21,616 bases of DNA. Source: Sphacelaria rigidula. Lineage: Eukaryota > Phaeophyceae > Sphacelariales. The position numbers were made by a program, and so were the translations under genes. A model generated the notes under the pieces. It searched no databases. It was not told the DNA's origin and was given only the letters and a program-made list of their open reading frames with translations. Each line of letters opens with the position of its first letter. Positions within the stretch are counted from its first letter, which is position 1. This document shows, one piece after another, positions 1 through 12,800 of the stretch. The stretch spans positions 1-21,616 of the forward strand of contig CAXNAA020000400.1 of the NCBI GenBank assembly GCA_964200075.2, given 5' to 3'.

Positions 1-42
1 GCTGTGCGAGATTGCCTTCTACGTTTTTGGTTGAGCATTGGG

Positions 43-130
43 TGCTCGAGCCATATAGCTCTAGACTCTACCGAACAGAGTGTGTCTCACACGCCTTGTT
101 ATTGCTGGTGATGTGAATAAAGCCAGCGTC
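43..130 (+). repeat. Diverged direct repeat, copy 1
   Basis: It is similar to 1066-1164: both have ATATAGCT, then a TGTCTCAC block, then TTGCTGGTGATG followed by an (A)ATAAAGCCAG block. The second copy is about 1 kb downstream in the same orientation. The AATAAAG could be a polyadenylation signal of a retroelement LTR, but no LTR ends, primer site or coding region are visible. Identity of the element is unknown. Confidence 0.35.
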
Positions 131-1065
131 CACTACAGGAAAATCAAGTGATACGTCGAGAGTGCCAATTAAAAGTTGACCGAGACCTTATGTATCCCCC
201 CCCCCTCCGGCGGTCCTAGGATTTATTTATTTCTCACAAGAAGAAACACTCAATAAATAGCCATTTTGGGCCGACTTGGGTGAGGTAGCGCCCATGATTG
301 TTGGCTCTATTTGCCACCATAAGATGCGACGCACATTGGGCGAAAATTGGCGGTGCAGATAGATGCGTTTAGCTTGATTGAGCATGCATTGCAGAGCATT
401 GTGGTATTTATCTGGTCTTGTTCTTGTAGTGGAAATGTGATGTGCAATGTATTGCCGAAACTCATGAAAATAACTTGGCCTTGGCTCCGAAGGTTTGCGA
501 AGAATTGAGGCGTTATCAACACGATTTTTTTTTTTACACTTTAATTTGTTTATACTTGGTGATTTATTATTTCTGTACGGGATTTAGTAACCCCCCCCCC
601 CCTCCCTCTCCCCGGATACACCTGAGATTAAAAAAATCGGCATAGGGTCTCGCATTGTTTTGTTTTGGGCACTCCTGGATACGTACTGAAAATGCAGTGG
701 GGGGGTGACAACCTTATTTCAATCCAAGTAGGGAGGCAATAATGCGCCGGGTGGTGGACATTGTCACGGGACGAAACACTTACCATGTCCACCACACGAA
801 AAGGAGAAAAAGCATGAACAGCAGCAGCGGCAGCAGCAGCAATATCTTCACTGCCAGTAGATATGTACGGCTGGGGGTGGGTCTGAATCAGCCGGTGTCA
901 ATACTGCTGCTGCTCCTGCGGTTGCTGCTCTTCCTTGTGCGAGAGACGGCCCGCGTTTCGATCGTGCGACAACGCCCACTCACCTTGCACGTGATAGCCA
1001 CCGTGCTGGAAAGCGCTAGTCCGTACGACCCGCCGATGGGCCCATACTTGCTCACTCGGCGAAGT

Positions 1066-1164
1066 GCTGGGAAATATAGCTGTGCGCATCTCTCTGTCGG
1101 AGCTGTGCATGTCGAGTATGTCTCACGTGTGGCTACTGCTGGTGAAGATATTAAAGCCAGTGTG
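1066..1164 (+). repeat. Diverged direct repeat, copy 2, with an internal 33-bp tandem step
   Basis: This is the partner of 43-130. Its last part is also duplicated in tandem: GTGGCTACTGCTGGTGA occurs at 1129-1145 and again at 1162-1178, each followed by an AAGCCAG-like block. Confidence 0.4.
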
Positions 1165-1474
1165 GCTACTGCTGGTGATGGAAGCCAGCTGTGCGGCCAT
1201 GAATAGCCACGGGACTTGTATAGCTTCTTGTCAACAACATCTCATTTTCAACTTCGACAAGACCGCACTGCCTGTCAACTGCAGCTGTTCGGAAAGCAAT
1301 AGTAGTACAGCAGCTCAGGTGATTCAGCAGAGACCAGATAGGTTTGGCAAGGTTTAAATACACGATCGTGCAGTGACCGGTGCAGCACATGAGAGAGCCG
1401 TCTGCGTGCGCTGCTGTACAACAAAATATGACATGTCACATTTTAATTTTTGTGCCAACTTTCGAACAGGTGCT

Positions 1475-1511
1475 CAAGCGTTCAGAATCGTCACCCAATT
1501 CTGAACGCTTG
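1475..1511. repeat. Perfect 14-bp hairpin in a locally repetitive stretch
   Basis: CAAGCGTTCAGAAT at 1475-1488 is the exact reverse complement of 1498-1511, with a 9-nt loop. The word GTTCAGAA recurs at about 1540, and AAAATTTTG/CCAAAAT words recur to about 1640, so 1440-1640 may be part of a short repeat element. Confidence 0.6.
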
Positions 1512-3597
1512 GCCAAAATTTTGCATTTTTGGGGTTCGTTCAGAATTTTGGCGGTCAAAATCTTGACGATTTTGTTCCAAAATGGTCGGTTTCGTGACCA
1601 CGTGTTCAAAAAACAAAATAAAAAAAATCTGAACGGCTCCCATTCGAGTCGGTCTAACCATCACATCCGTTCCTAATATAGTTGGAGTGATGTAGTGTGC
1701 TGTATTGCGCTATCTACCATCTCGGGCAAGCAAGCCATTCTACAGCTACACTCCGTCATCGTACTCCGTCACACCATGTGACAAACGCGCGCCTAGCGTC
1801 GACACGCCGTCCTCGGTCGCGGCAAGTTGTCATTTCCCATAGGAAATACGCTATATCCGACCTGCGATCAGCCGAAACGTAATCTTCAACCTGCCTTCGT
1901 CCCATTTTTCTCCTTTGTGGTATGTGCGTACGTGTAGCTCCGAGGGCCTGAAAGCTTCCGTTTATACGCAACATACACACGCGGCAATTCCTTCCAAGTT
2001 CATCAACATACCTTCAGGAGCACATGTTTCATCAATCCCCAAGTATGCCGAACAGAATCATGCCGCCACAGATCCTATGTCGTCTCTCGGGTGAACTACC
2101 AACACAAGTCAACAAAGGCTCGCAAGATATTGCCACGGCATGTGAAGATACAGCTCAGATTACATCGATCTTGCTCGAGTGATGATCTATGACCCACAGC
2201 AAATCTGAAAAATGGGCAAACAGCTCGCGTAATACCCACGCCATTACCATGGGCTTTTACCCGCGAGGACCGCATCCACTCGATATCAACAAAACGCCGC
2301 AGCATGAACACAGGAACAACGCTCAACTCGCCACCGATCCGATCTGTCCGCGAGCCACCGAAAACACTATCGAAAGGACAGCTTTTGAAGATTGCTAGTC
2401 ATGCTGCGCATACTCTCCTCCACTTTCGATGCGATCTCTCTGTTTCATCACGGTGAGGCGATCGGGGATCAGGGGCATGAAGTCATGCAATGAGATACGT
2501 GTGTGAGCTGAAGGAAGGTTCAAGAATAACTGGTGGTGGCGATGAAAGTGCGCATAAGCAGCGAGACTCGAAGGGAAAGTAGGTGGGTGGAGATCAACAG
2601 CTCTGGAACTTTTCTATGAATGCTGACAAAGCTTGACAACTTACATCTCAATTCTATATTGCGTAAAGACGGGCGGGATGCACAGTGAACTCCACCCCTG
2701 AGGTGTTAGGCGCAAGGTGCCGCGAGACTACGAAGACATTTTTCTGGAAATACAAGTTTGATGGTCACTGCGCTCGTGACCGCGTATGTGCCAATCTATG
2801 ACTGATTCTGAGGGTACCATGGTTTTCATCTAATGCGCGCTTCCTGGCTTTGCGCTTCGGCAAAAAGGGGTAAGACAGTGGTCCAGAATGGCCTCGACAA
2901 AAATACGACGAAAAAGCAAAAAGATACAAATCCAAAAAGATACACCACATTCAACGACCTTGATGAAAATTAAGTCCAAGTGCGATACACTGGGGGAGTG
3001 TACAGGAATGCTGATTTTTGACTGCCGTATAACGACACGTGCAGCATATGATTCTCTATTATCAATAGTGCCGAAAAAAATCCTCCCAAAAACAATGTGG
3101 GGTGTTTCGTCACAGCGGTGGAAGTGCACAATTATAGCGTTCCTAGCCAAAATGCGCGAGCGTGTAGCTTTTGGACACCAGCACTCAAAATGTCAAGTAC
3201 TGTATGGTACGTGAATCATCAGGGGTAAAGGCCTGCACACAGTATGAGCATAATCACCTCGACTGGCCGGAATACAGGTGCGAACCTTTCACGCTTCACA
3301 ATACTATTACGGTATCAATGCACAGAGTACTAATGAAATAATCGGCCACAGCGGTTGGTTCATCCCCCAGCCCCATCAGCCAGTAGGTATCACCACCAAC
3401 GCTGCACGAGATTTAGAGTAAGATGAATCAACAAATGTCAACATGAAAGTTTCTGCGCCGGACTCATTCAATCAGCTCTAACAATAAGTTGCACAGTCAT
3501 GGGGAGGGGAGGGGGTGAAATCGGAAGAGGAACGAGCAAAAAACGTAAGTATGTGCCATAAGTAACGGTGCAGTGGTCATTCGTAGCTACGTACGGC

Positions 3598-3801
3598 TCA
3601 CCGAGTGTTCGTCTCAAACTTCGGCATGGTTGCGGCGAGCCGTGCTGCTGAAGCTTGAGGGGGTGACGCCGCTACCGTTGGAGGCGTTGCAGGTATCCCA
3701 GCTGTGTCGTTTCGTGTTGTGACAGATGATCGATCCACCCCCAGAGTGTCAAGAATTATCTGTTGGTCCGTCTTCCGCATGCCTTTGAGTGTCATGATTG
3801 C
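3598..3801 (-). CDS. VPS53: VPS53 exon i (C-terminus and stop)
   Basis: Acceptor ATCCAG|GCAATC. It encodes AIMTLKGMRKTDQQIILDTLG, the last conserved VPS53 helix, followed by a 45-residue low-complexity tail rich in Ala, Thr and Pro, and a TGA stop at 3598-3600. No AATAAA-type signal is obvious on the minus strand in the next few hundred bases, so the transcript end is not placed. Confidence 0.93.
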   Translation of the reverse strand, partial: AIMTLKGMRKTDQQIILDTLGVDRSSVTTRNDTAGIPATPPTVAASPPQASAARLAATMPKFETNTR

Positions 3802-6800
3802 CTGGATTCCGAGAAAAAGTGCTATCAGTTCCCGACACCATCGATGAGGAGCAACCATTCATGCAGATAGGATTGCTTAACAAAGATCTGCCAGGGACTT
3901 CAACTTGGTTTGTCGATACAGAAAATGACGGGTGGGGAAAAGGTGCCCATGGTTTGGATGGAACAACCTACGATACTCACAGAGTAGAGCGCTAAACGCA
4001 GGGATGTCTCAAGCTCTTACTGTGACGACACCCACCTATATCTCTCCACCGATAGCTATGCAAAATCATATCCTGCACGTTTGCCAATTTACACCTATAG
4101 AGCAGTCCTTCCATTTGTGGTTCACATCACCTGCAGATCTGACGCACCGCCATCTGGCCACATGATCTGGAATCTCTCGACCAGCATAGCTTGTGGTGTT
4201 CCAACAAGCTTGAGCACTGCACATCGAGGGCGGGTCGGGTGGAACCATCAGTGATATACACCGCCAGCGCGAAGGCCTTGTTATGTGTCAGCAAACAAAT
4301 TTTGCTCTCGACATCAGCGGAATTGAAGGAAGGATGAAACCAAGCACCGGACAGCATGAAGATGTAATAAGCGAGCTCTTTCTTGGCCTCTGCTACCAAA
4401 TTTCGAAAACTCTTCCGAATGATGTTGCATTATCGTGCACATTGATTGATTGATACAGAACGGCGTCCTAGTATCATCTGCGCTGTCAAGTCTTAGAAGC
4501 AGCTGAAATTAGCGAGTTCATTGCTACCCATGGTAGTTGCACCCCGATCACGGGCACTCTTTTACTCCTGCCGTTTGATGGGAACGAAATGTGTCCCAAG
4601 AGCGATCCTACGATGGGGGGTGACTCATGGGTGACTCATGAAATTGCATGCCGTAGTCATGAGAACATTGACGTCGCATCCATACAAAGCCGGGACGGAG
4701 TACGCCAGGCTTTCGCCGGACCAGGCTCGCAAGCAATCATCAAGCGCAAACCGACGTGATATGTTCGGCGAGCCGCATGAGGGGTGAGCTGCATCCTGCT
4801 ATGGTTGTTCAGCCCGAAGCTTGCTGATTATCTTGCATATGGATGACAGCTTCCGAATAGTTGCTTCAATTTCTGGTATCGCCAATTCCAGAGCGAGCCA
4901 CGGGTCACACTGCCTCACGATTCTACGATAGGGAGGGGTCGTACTCATTTGTTGCTTGCCTCAGTCATGTGACCATTGGCCACGCACCCCTTTCGAGACG
5001 GATAGGGAAGGGCACTGATGTTTGATTCCACGAAAAACAGAGCGTCACAGGTGTGAGTCAGACTAACACACTCGCGGTGCGCTTTTATGTGTCGAGCAGT
5101 ATAAGTGAGTGTGTCTCATCAGTACCAAGAGCGTTCGAACAAAAGTTTCTGCTTTCGACGACGATTTCAAATGACATTTTTGTGGAAGAAATGGCCCAAG
5201 ACACAACCCCCACCCCGATATCGTACAATAACTTCGAGCTCAACATACCCTGTACAGTTCACGTGCGAAAAAAATGTCCCCGCCTATTCAACATTTCCGC
5301 TCACTAGTTCCGGAGTCGGTATAAATTGAGAGAAAGAACTGGTCTTCACGGGGAACGCTTCTCAACTATTTATTGCCAGGACAACACGGGGTGGAAACTT
5401 GCCCTTGCTTGGGATAAGCGTAGTCTGGTCCAAAAGCACGGCTTTTCGGCTGTATCGCGATGAATAGCTAGTATAAAGTACACCGGTCGCCCCGGTGGCT
5501 CAGTTGGTAACCTCGAAACCTTCTGACGGTTGGATCGTGGGTTCAATTCTCAGTCATCTGGGATTTTCCATCACACCATGCCCAACAGTGGAGACTTCGT
5601 TGTGGGTACACAAAATTCGACTTAACGGGCGACGAGGGAAAGGGACTTCTGAATCCCTCTCGCGATAAAATAAAAAGGCAAGCACCGCAGAAGGAACGTG
5701 GGGTAGTAAAAACAAACAAAAAATAAAAAGCTCCTTCCCCGGCTGATGCGCCCACATATACCGAAAGGAACAGACCGGCGTCCAGAATAGATGGGACGAC
5801 AACACACGCAACACAACACACACGAAGTGATTGACGATCGATTGTTTACCAGAATGATTTTGATTGATTCGACCGAATTAGTCAACGTAGCTGGGATTGT
5901 GTGTCGTGTAGTCGCAGGACCCTCGAGGACGCGTTACCCTGTAAGTCGGTCCAAATTCCTCATGAAATGATTCTCCCGTCGGAATGTGTCTCGGGTACTG
6001 ATTTTCCTCCATCCCCATATGTAGTACTAAACGTCTACCCACATGAGTCATCAAAACTCGAAATACTGAACGCACACACTCTCAATTTAAAATTAAGCGC
6101 TTGAATGGTTGCCAATATAAGCACGGCAAGCATGGGCCTTACCCATTTCAATCTTCGACATGTGCTTCGTGACGTACTTCGTGTAGCTCACAGGAACAGG
6201 CGTGCTCTGCAAAGGCTCCAAACCTGTGATGTACGTGAATGGGAACAAGGAAACTGTAGGCTGAAAGGTGTATGAACTAAATACGTCATTAAACGCAGTC
6301 AACTCACGCACATCCGTCATGAAAGACGACGATAATATTGGTGACGACATCGCGTAGGGTACAGGTCATTCACCTGGGGTTTACCCGATATTTCCCGGAT
6401 CCGACAGCTCTGCGAGTCCTGGAAGTTTCCCATACCGGGACACCGGGATACCTTGTGAGAATACCCCGGTGGGTTTTCTGTACCCTTGAAACATTTCACA
6501 CCCTGGACAATATATGATCAGTAGATGCAATAGACGAGAAGTGTACTGCATAAAGTATAGGCGTATGCAACTATTGCCGGCCGACAATAGTCGCAGTAGG
6601 CCTATACTCTATGCAGTACGTTTCTTGTCTGTTGCAACTATTGACCATATATTGTCCTACGTGTGAAACACTTAGACAACCCCACGCAAATAATCGATAA
6701 AGTAGGCTTGTAATTGTAAACCTTGGTGAAACACACTCACCTATGGATGGAACTTTCAGCATCAATGTTTTGAGATTGTAGACGTCCAGGAGGAGCTGCT

Positions 6801-9800
6801 GCGTCCCCATCTCGTTTACACGACGTTGCCGGAGAATAAGGCTCAAGAAGGATGGCAGGAACGAGGTGACCATCTTGTCGCAGAAATTTCTGGGAAAGGA
6901 GAGCGACGAGAGACTCTTTTTCACGGTGCTATCAGCCTGCAACAAGCCCTTGACAAATGTAGCGCCATTTTTGCCTCGTCGACTTCGAGGGCAACTGCAC
7001 GACATACCAGAACTGCGACAAATCAGAGGCATCACTGTACGTAGTTGATGATTTCCGTCAACAGCCTCCAGTACTGCACGCAGCATGACAAGGAAACAGT
7101 GGAGAATACCTCATTTTTTCGACAACAAGACGGAAAAATTTACAACCGTATCCGTAACCGTCTTGTTCGGCGACCTGGCCTCACGGGTACATCGACACGC
7201 AGACACGAGATCTGCTTTCTATATAAGAGCCGTCTCTCTACGTATGCTACGGTTGCTTTTCGCCAGACCAACTACTCACTGATCCACACGCGCTCTTACA
7301 TGGTGAATACAAACATTCGGAGGTAAGTATCACTGAAATCTGAACTGTCAACAAATTACTTGACACCAACCAAACATCATCGGGTACGTCCACCACCATG
7401 TCTTCCATCTTCCATTAAACTGGTACACGCGCGTTTGATATAGAGGGTGACCACGCGATTCATTCGTTACTCGAGGCAGTAGTTTCTTTGGCAAAGAGAG
7501 CGCGCGTTTGGCTGCCATTTGTCGATCACGGGTGCGAAAGCTGTGCGGATACGAATCACCAAGCCAACTGCCGTGTATAGGGCCCGTCATTCTCACCTAA
7601 AGTACAGGGTAGAGAGAAGGTTGCGAATGCCCGGGATAAAGTTTTGAAACGCATCGTGAATGCTGCGCACATAGTGACTTTCTTCTCCGACCATCTCGCA
7701 GTTGCCCCAATTAATAGCTGACATCGCCCGAAATGCTGGCTCCACGCGAGTCTCAAGTCCAGACACCAAAACTCGGATCGCCTGCGTGATGACGTTGTAG
7801 AAGGGTTCCTGCTCCTCGGCAAGGTCCACTTTATCCGCCAGAACTGCATCCATCTTGCCCCTAACAGGAAATTTCACCACTTGTCATCACACGGAGTATA
7901 TCTTCAGACACGTTGATTTAACTTGACTAATTATCATCATTTTTATTATTTCCGCACAATAGTCCGATCTCTCGAACCCATGGTCACAGAGCTGACCAAG
8001 GTGAGTACGTATATCTACATGACTTACTTCATGGGCAAGCAACGTGCCGGCCGTCGTGTTCATGCGGCACTCGAATACGACGCAGGAAGACTCGAGATAA
8101 AACCAACACGCACTTGATCATATCTTCCAGCTGAGGAAGGATATCTGCACAGTACTCTGCAGTGTTGACCACGTAGCAAACAGCTATTTCGCCTCCATCA
8201 AGAATGCGATATTGCTGCCCAGTGCTTGTTTGTGTTGTTGGCAGCTTGGCCTCGAGTAGGTTCGCGTACGTCCTGCACAAAACATGAAGTGTCAACATCG
8301 GCAGGGTGAACGGCTGTTGTACAACGAAAAACGGGTCATTGCAAGGTGTGGCGGGATGGTGAAATGTGCCAGAGAAGGTTTTCGTGGCCGATTTTGTGAA
8401 TCGGATCGGCTCCAGTAGTCGGAGCTGATCGAATCAAGAGCTGTGTATGAAACGATGCTCCGAAACATGAAGTTCTTAGCGCTTGAGGTATGTGTAGAAG
8501 TGCAAAGATATAACTACTGCTGAGGTGTAAGACCGGGATTGAAAATAACGCAAACAGACGCCGTTCACCGCGTTGATGTATTCCGGAAGGAAACATGTGG
8601 TATCGATCGTTTCCAAGTAGATCTCGATTGTTGTACACTAGAAAATCTCTAGAGCAGGCGCGTTGATCTGCAGCAAAGGGGACAGATTAATACATGTCAT
8701 CGTGCTCCGAAGGCTATTGTGCGCAAGCAAGGACCCACGAGGTTTTTTGTCAACGGTGTTTAGGTCAAGGACTCGCAAACTAGGGCACTACAAGTGAGAA
8801 CATGGGCAAATGGCACCTGGGGGTCGAGGAGGGGACGAGAGAGTTCGTGGAGGCATACCGACGCGAATATCTCCACCAATCCGATCTATTATGACACATC
8901 ACCAAAGAGAGACTACCGCGTTGGTGGCTGCCAAAATAGGAAGCACCGTTCACACAACCCATCAACAGCACCCCGCGAGAAATCCAAGATGGTAATGACC
9001 GGGACAGTCGCCCGCTCTGTTCCGGCTATATATGACGGCGAAGCGCGGGTGGGATACACGGTAACTGACGCCTCTGTCGTACTCTATCGATCGATGTCTT
9101 ATCTCCATAGGTTCTAAGGCTACAGTAGCTCTATTCCTTTGTCATGTTTTCTGTCCATGCTCTTTGTTCTTCACTTTCCCTCTCTTCCCGTTTCTTCTTC
9201 TTTCCCTTCCATGCTCTGCGTTTCTGTTAATTTTCTGTGCAGGTCGCGATTGATAGTTCTTGTCCAATAGTGCTGTCCCCAGATAGCTGGGACGTAACCT
9301 GCTCCCACGGGCTTGCTTCTTGTGATGCCTTCCATGTGAAAACCTTATCTGAAAACCTTGGGGAATTATCGGGTTCCAGACCGGCGTCTATGCTGATTTT
9401 CATGTTCGTCTCCTCATCAGTTGTTTCCCCGTTTTCGGGTTTGGCTCAACGGGTGTTTCCCGTTCATGCAAATGGTTTAACCATTTTGGAACCCACTGAC
9501 GATTCTTGTTCTTGTGAATCGGCATCATTTTGACTTGAAAATGACTGAAGATTATGCCGATTCACAAAAACAGGAATCGTCAACGGGTTCCAAAAGGGTT
9601 AAATTCTATATTGTGCCCACAACTGTATTTGCAGCGGATGATTTGAAATTGATTTTCATGTACGGCAATCAATCGATTACATCTATCAACCGATCAACAC
9701 GGCGCCGCTCTTTGTTTTCCCTCAGGTTGACTGGCTCAACCTCACCAGCACCAGTGCCGCTGACGACACACACACTGGCTTCAACAAAAATGTTGCGCGA

Positions 9801-12800
9801 GCCGCTTACCTCAGACACGTTTTGAACTCCTCGTGCAGATCGAAGAACGTCTGGCCTGTTGCGAATTTAGTACAACGCTGTATAGCGCTTTTGATGCGAA
9901 CGAAAATGTCGACACTTGTGCTGAAGACTGGTAATTTCCCATCCCGATCGATGTCATCATCGGTCGCCGTCGCTGTCCTTGATGCTGCGCTGATGACGTC
10001 ATCCAAATTTCTTTTCTCGAACGCAATATACGGTCCCATGAACGGATCAAATACGCCGGACAGCAGGCCAATTATCGGAGGCAGAGACCCGTCCAACTCA
10101 TCAGTAACCCCTTCGCCATTTGCGCTGAGGGTTGCAAACCGCGATTTTGGTCCTGTAGCCCCAATGCTTTGCGTTTCTTCGGCGCCAGTACCAGATGCTT
10201 TAGCGTACTTTCGCCTAATGCCCTCTGCGCTGTTCGAATCTATCAAGTTCCCTTCTGCATCAAGCTCAACCTCGGTCGCACGCGGAGTGCCATCGCCTTT
10301 TCCTTCGAAGCGAGAATGAGCCTCGTTTTCGAAGGCCAGGCACTTGTGAACAGCCTGGAGAAGGGAAGAAATGCAAACTTGTCAGAGTAGCACACTGTAG
10401 TACATCATAAAATTGTCGCAGTGCCGATATGTTCACCAGGTGCACGGCGATTCTAGAATATAAATACCATGATCCTTGCGCCGCGCCGATGTTAAAAGTT
10501 GAACTTCACCTTGCCACGTACACGTACATGATTGTGCACGTCCGATGTCGCGTCATAGCTACATTGCAGTAGCGACCAACAGGCGAGTAGACGTGTATCA
10601 CCTTGAGAAGCTTTGTCACATCTTCTGCCTCCTCCGAACCCTGTTCCAGCACCTCGAGCAAATCGGCACGCGTATCCGTGAGGAATCTCATACACAACCG
10701 ATGCTGTAGACGCCAGTGCCTTGGAAATACGCCATCAAAACGTAAGTCCACGCCACGAAGAAGCCTTCGAAACCACGCAAAGCGCCGATCCATTTGGTCA
10801 AGTTGCGCCTGGACCGTCCCTCGCGCGAACAGCGGCGCGTAAGGCTGCATTTGCTGGTCGCAAAACGACTCGATCTGCACCGGTGTGAGTTACAGACAGA
10901 TGAACAATTATAAGTACGCACTAGTGTGGGAAGCAGTGCAAGGGGATCAGGATTGTCGGTATACCCAGCGATCACACTTTGCCTGTACTTGCGTGTTCAT
11001 TACCCTTGCAGTAAGCTTTCGCAAAGTGCTAACCTTCGTTCCCCGCTGGTGACTGATATTGTCCAAGCACACACATGACCTGCACAATCTGCATGGGCAC
11101 CCATCTCATCACACGTCTGATCCATCGCGGTAATCGTGATCGGGGGGCAAATGAGTGTGCTGAAAGCTGCATGGGGATCTCTGCGCAGCATGTGTAAAGT
11201 TCATACAGGCTGGTTAACGCTTTTGACCCCGAATTCACTCATCAACAAATGCCTTTTGCGACACCTACCCTACCGTCTCATGCATGGTATCAAACTGACC
11301 GCCATGGATAACTGAAGAGGGTAAAATAGTCGGATTGTCATTCAATATCATAGTGGTGGCGTTAAGGGCGAAAAAAGGGCGACGGAGTATCTCGATCAAT
11401 CAGCGGACTTGACATTGTTCTGAATTCGAAAGTGACAACTCTCAACCCAGTTTCTACCTAATCTCCACATGCATCATATTTTAGTGATCGTCATCAGCTC
11501 GGGAACCTAACCAAGAATATATATTTGAAGACGGTTTCCATGTCATCGGATTTCCGTGGTATTCCGGTCATGTGGGGTTTGGCGTCGTCGGATGTCCCCT
11601 GACGATATGCACCGAATACCCAGAAAGGCTGCTGACGGTTTCCTTGTATCTATCGTAGGAAAGTTCTGACCGCCCTCAAACTTGGCAGTTCCATAGGTAT
11701 TGATGCTCCAAAGAGAAGGACGAACTGTCAAGAACATTTCAACATTTCTCCACCCTTTACCGGCTTCAGGGAGTCCCCGCATGAAGACTCCCGGAAGCCA
11801 GTACAGAATGCCTAGATACAGTAGATGATTATTATACATCCCCGCGTAGCCCACGGAATATTTGTACGAAGTGTCGTTGCGTAACTCAAAAGACTGATGC
11901 ACTGGGGTCGTTTCAACGTCACACGTACCAGAAAAAGTCGTTTCACCATTAGAACGGAGATGTTCGGAATTTGTGCCTTTCGAGCCCACTTTGTCACGCT
12001 CAAGGCCAAATGTTGATACCGATTCTTGGAGTTAGACTCTGGAAAATGGCACACAGATACTATGGGGTATTTCGAAACTCTCAAGGAATGGTCTTCTTTG
12101 ATTTTTCGCCGAATTTCGAAGATCCAAATATGGCAATGTTTCCCCAGCGTACGTTTTGGGCCTAAATTGCGCGTAGCGCACATTTTTTCAAGAGCCATCT
12201 GCGGCTAGCCGTGAAGAAAAGAAAATGCGGTTGTAATTTTTGGCGGCAGGCATCAAATCTCATTGCGAGACGTTTCGAACACTTCGAGTCTTCTTCGTTA
12301 TCATCGCTACTCTTCGCTCCATACCCCTGCTGATACATACAAGACTGCAGTTAATAAGCCAAAAATGGAGTATTACAACCCATATTTCGATCGTTTATTT
12401 TATTACTTGACGGGAAATACCCGTATTTCCCGCCTTCGGCTTCCGTGTGCGCCAGCGCACATCGTGTTTCCGAACTTTTAAAACCTGCTCCCCAGGATCT
12501 TGGAACCCCCGATAACCGGCGAAAAAAAATCCCATTCCTCCAGATGTTCGGAATGCCCCATAGTATATGAATGCAAATTTATGGAGTGCAATTCCGAGAA
12601 TAGGCGTTAATAAATGAGGATGAGTGAATTTTGGGTCAAAAGCGTGAAGCAGCCTTTGGAAGACCAGAAATTGACGGATCACACACCTCGACAGATGGAT
12701 GAAATAGAGAAGGCCCGCGCCGGCCACATAATCACAGCGCTGGCTGTAGGGTCACACACATAGCGTCAGCTTTTTGCTTCAGAAAAATCCGCTTCTGTTG

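Larger units (their letters stand above)
1..3597. other. No recognisable gene; region beyond the VPS53 stop codon
   Basis: This includes the unplaced VPS53 3' UTR. No open frame here resembles a known family or has a splice-linked continuation that I could recognise. The longest, on the plus strand at 742-1206, starts in a CAG-type repeat and overlaps open frames on the other strand. Simple-sequence features include C-runs near 196-205 and 591-602, a CAG-rich and a CTG-rich stretch facing each other (about 818-845 and 902-930), a diverged direct repeat and a perfect hairpin (both listed separately). Confidence 0.6.
8273..9809 (-). other. VPS53: VPS53 intron c-d, with a pyrimidine tract and a foldback element
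   Basis: A 1.5-kb phase-2 intron with donor GTAAGC and acceptor GTGCAG. It holds a plus-strand pyrimidine-rich tract ending in TGTGCAG (about 9131-9242) and a foldback element (9476-9603). Confidence 0.9.

Noticed and set aside
742-1206. 154-codon plus-strand frame with Ser and Leu runs
   Set aside because: The runs come from CAG/CTG-type repeats. Other frames are open over the same DNA and there is no homology.
2023-2181. 52-codon plus-strand frame starting MFHQSPSMPN
   Set aside because: No homology, no splice context and no length support.
5543-5885. Three overlapping minus-strand frames of 87-92 codons
   Set aside because: They are the antisense of SINE family A. Equivalent frames appear in copies at 13027-13363 and 17850-18170.
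11543-11989. 148-codon minus-strand frame in VPS53 intron a-b
   Set aside because: No recognisable motif or splice partner, and one or two frames of this length are expected by chance in six frames of a window this size.
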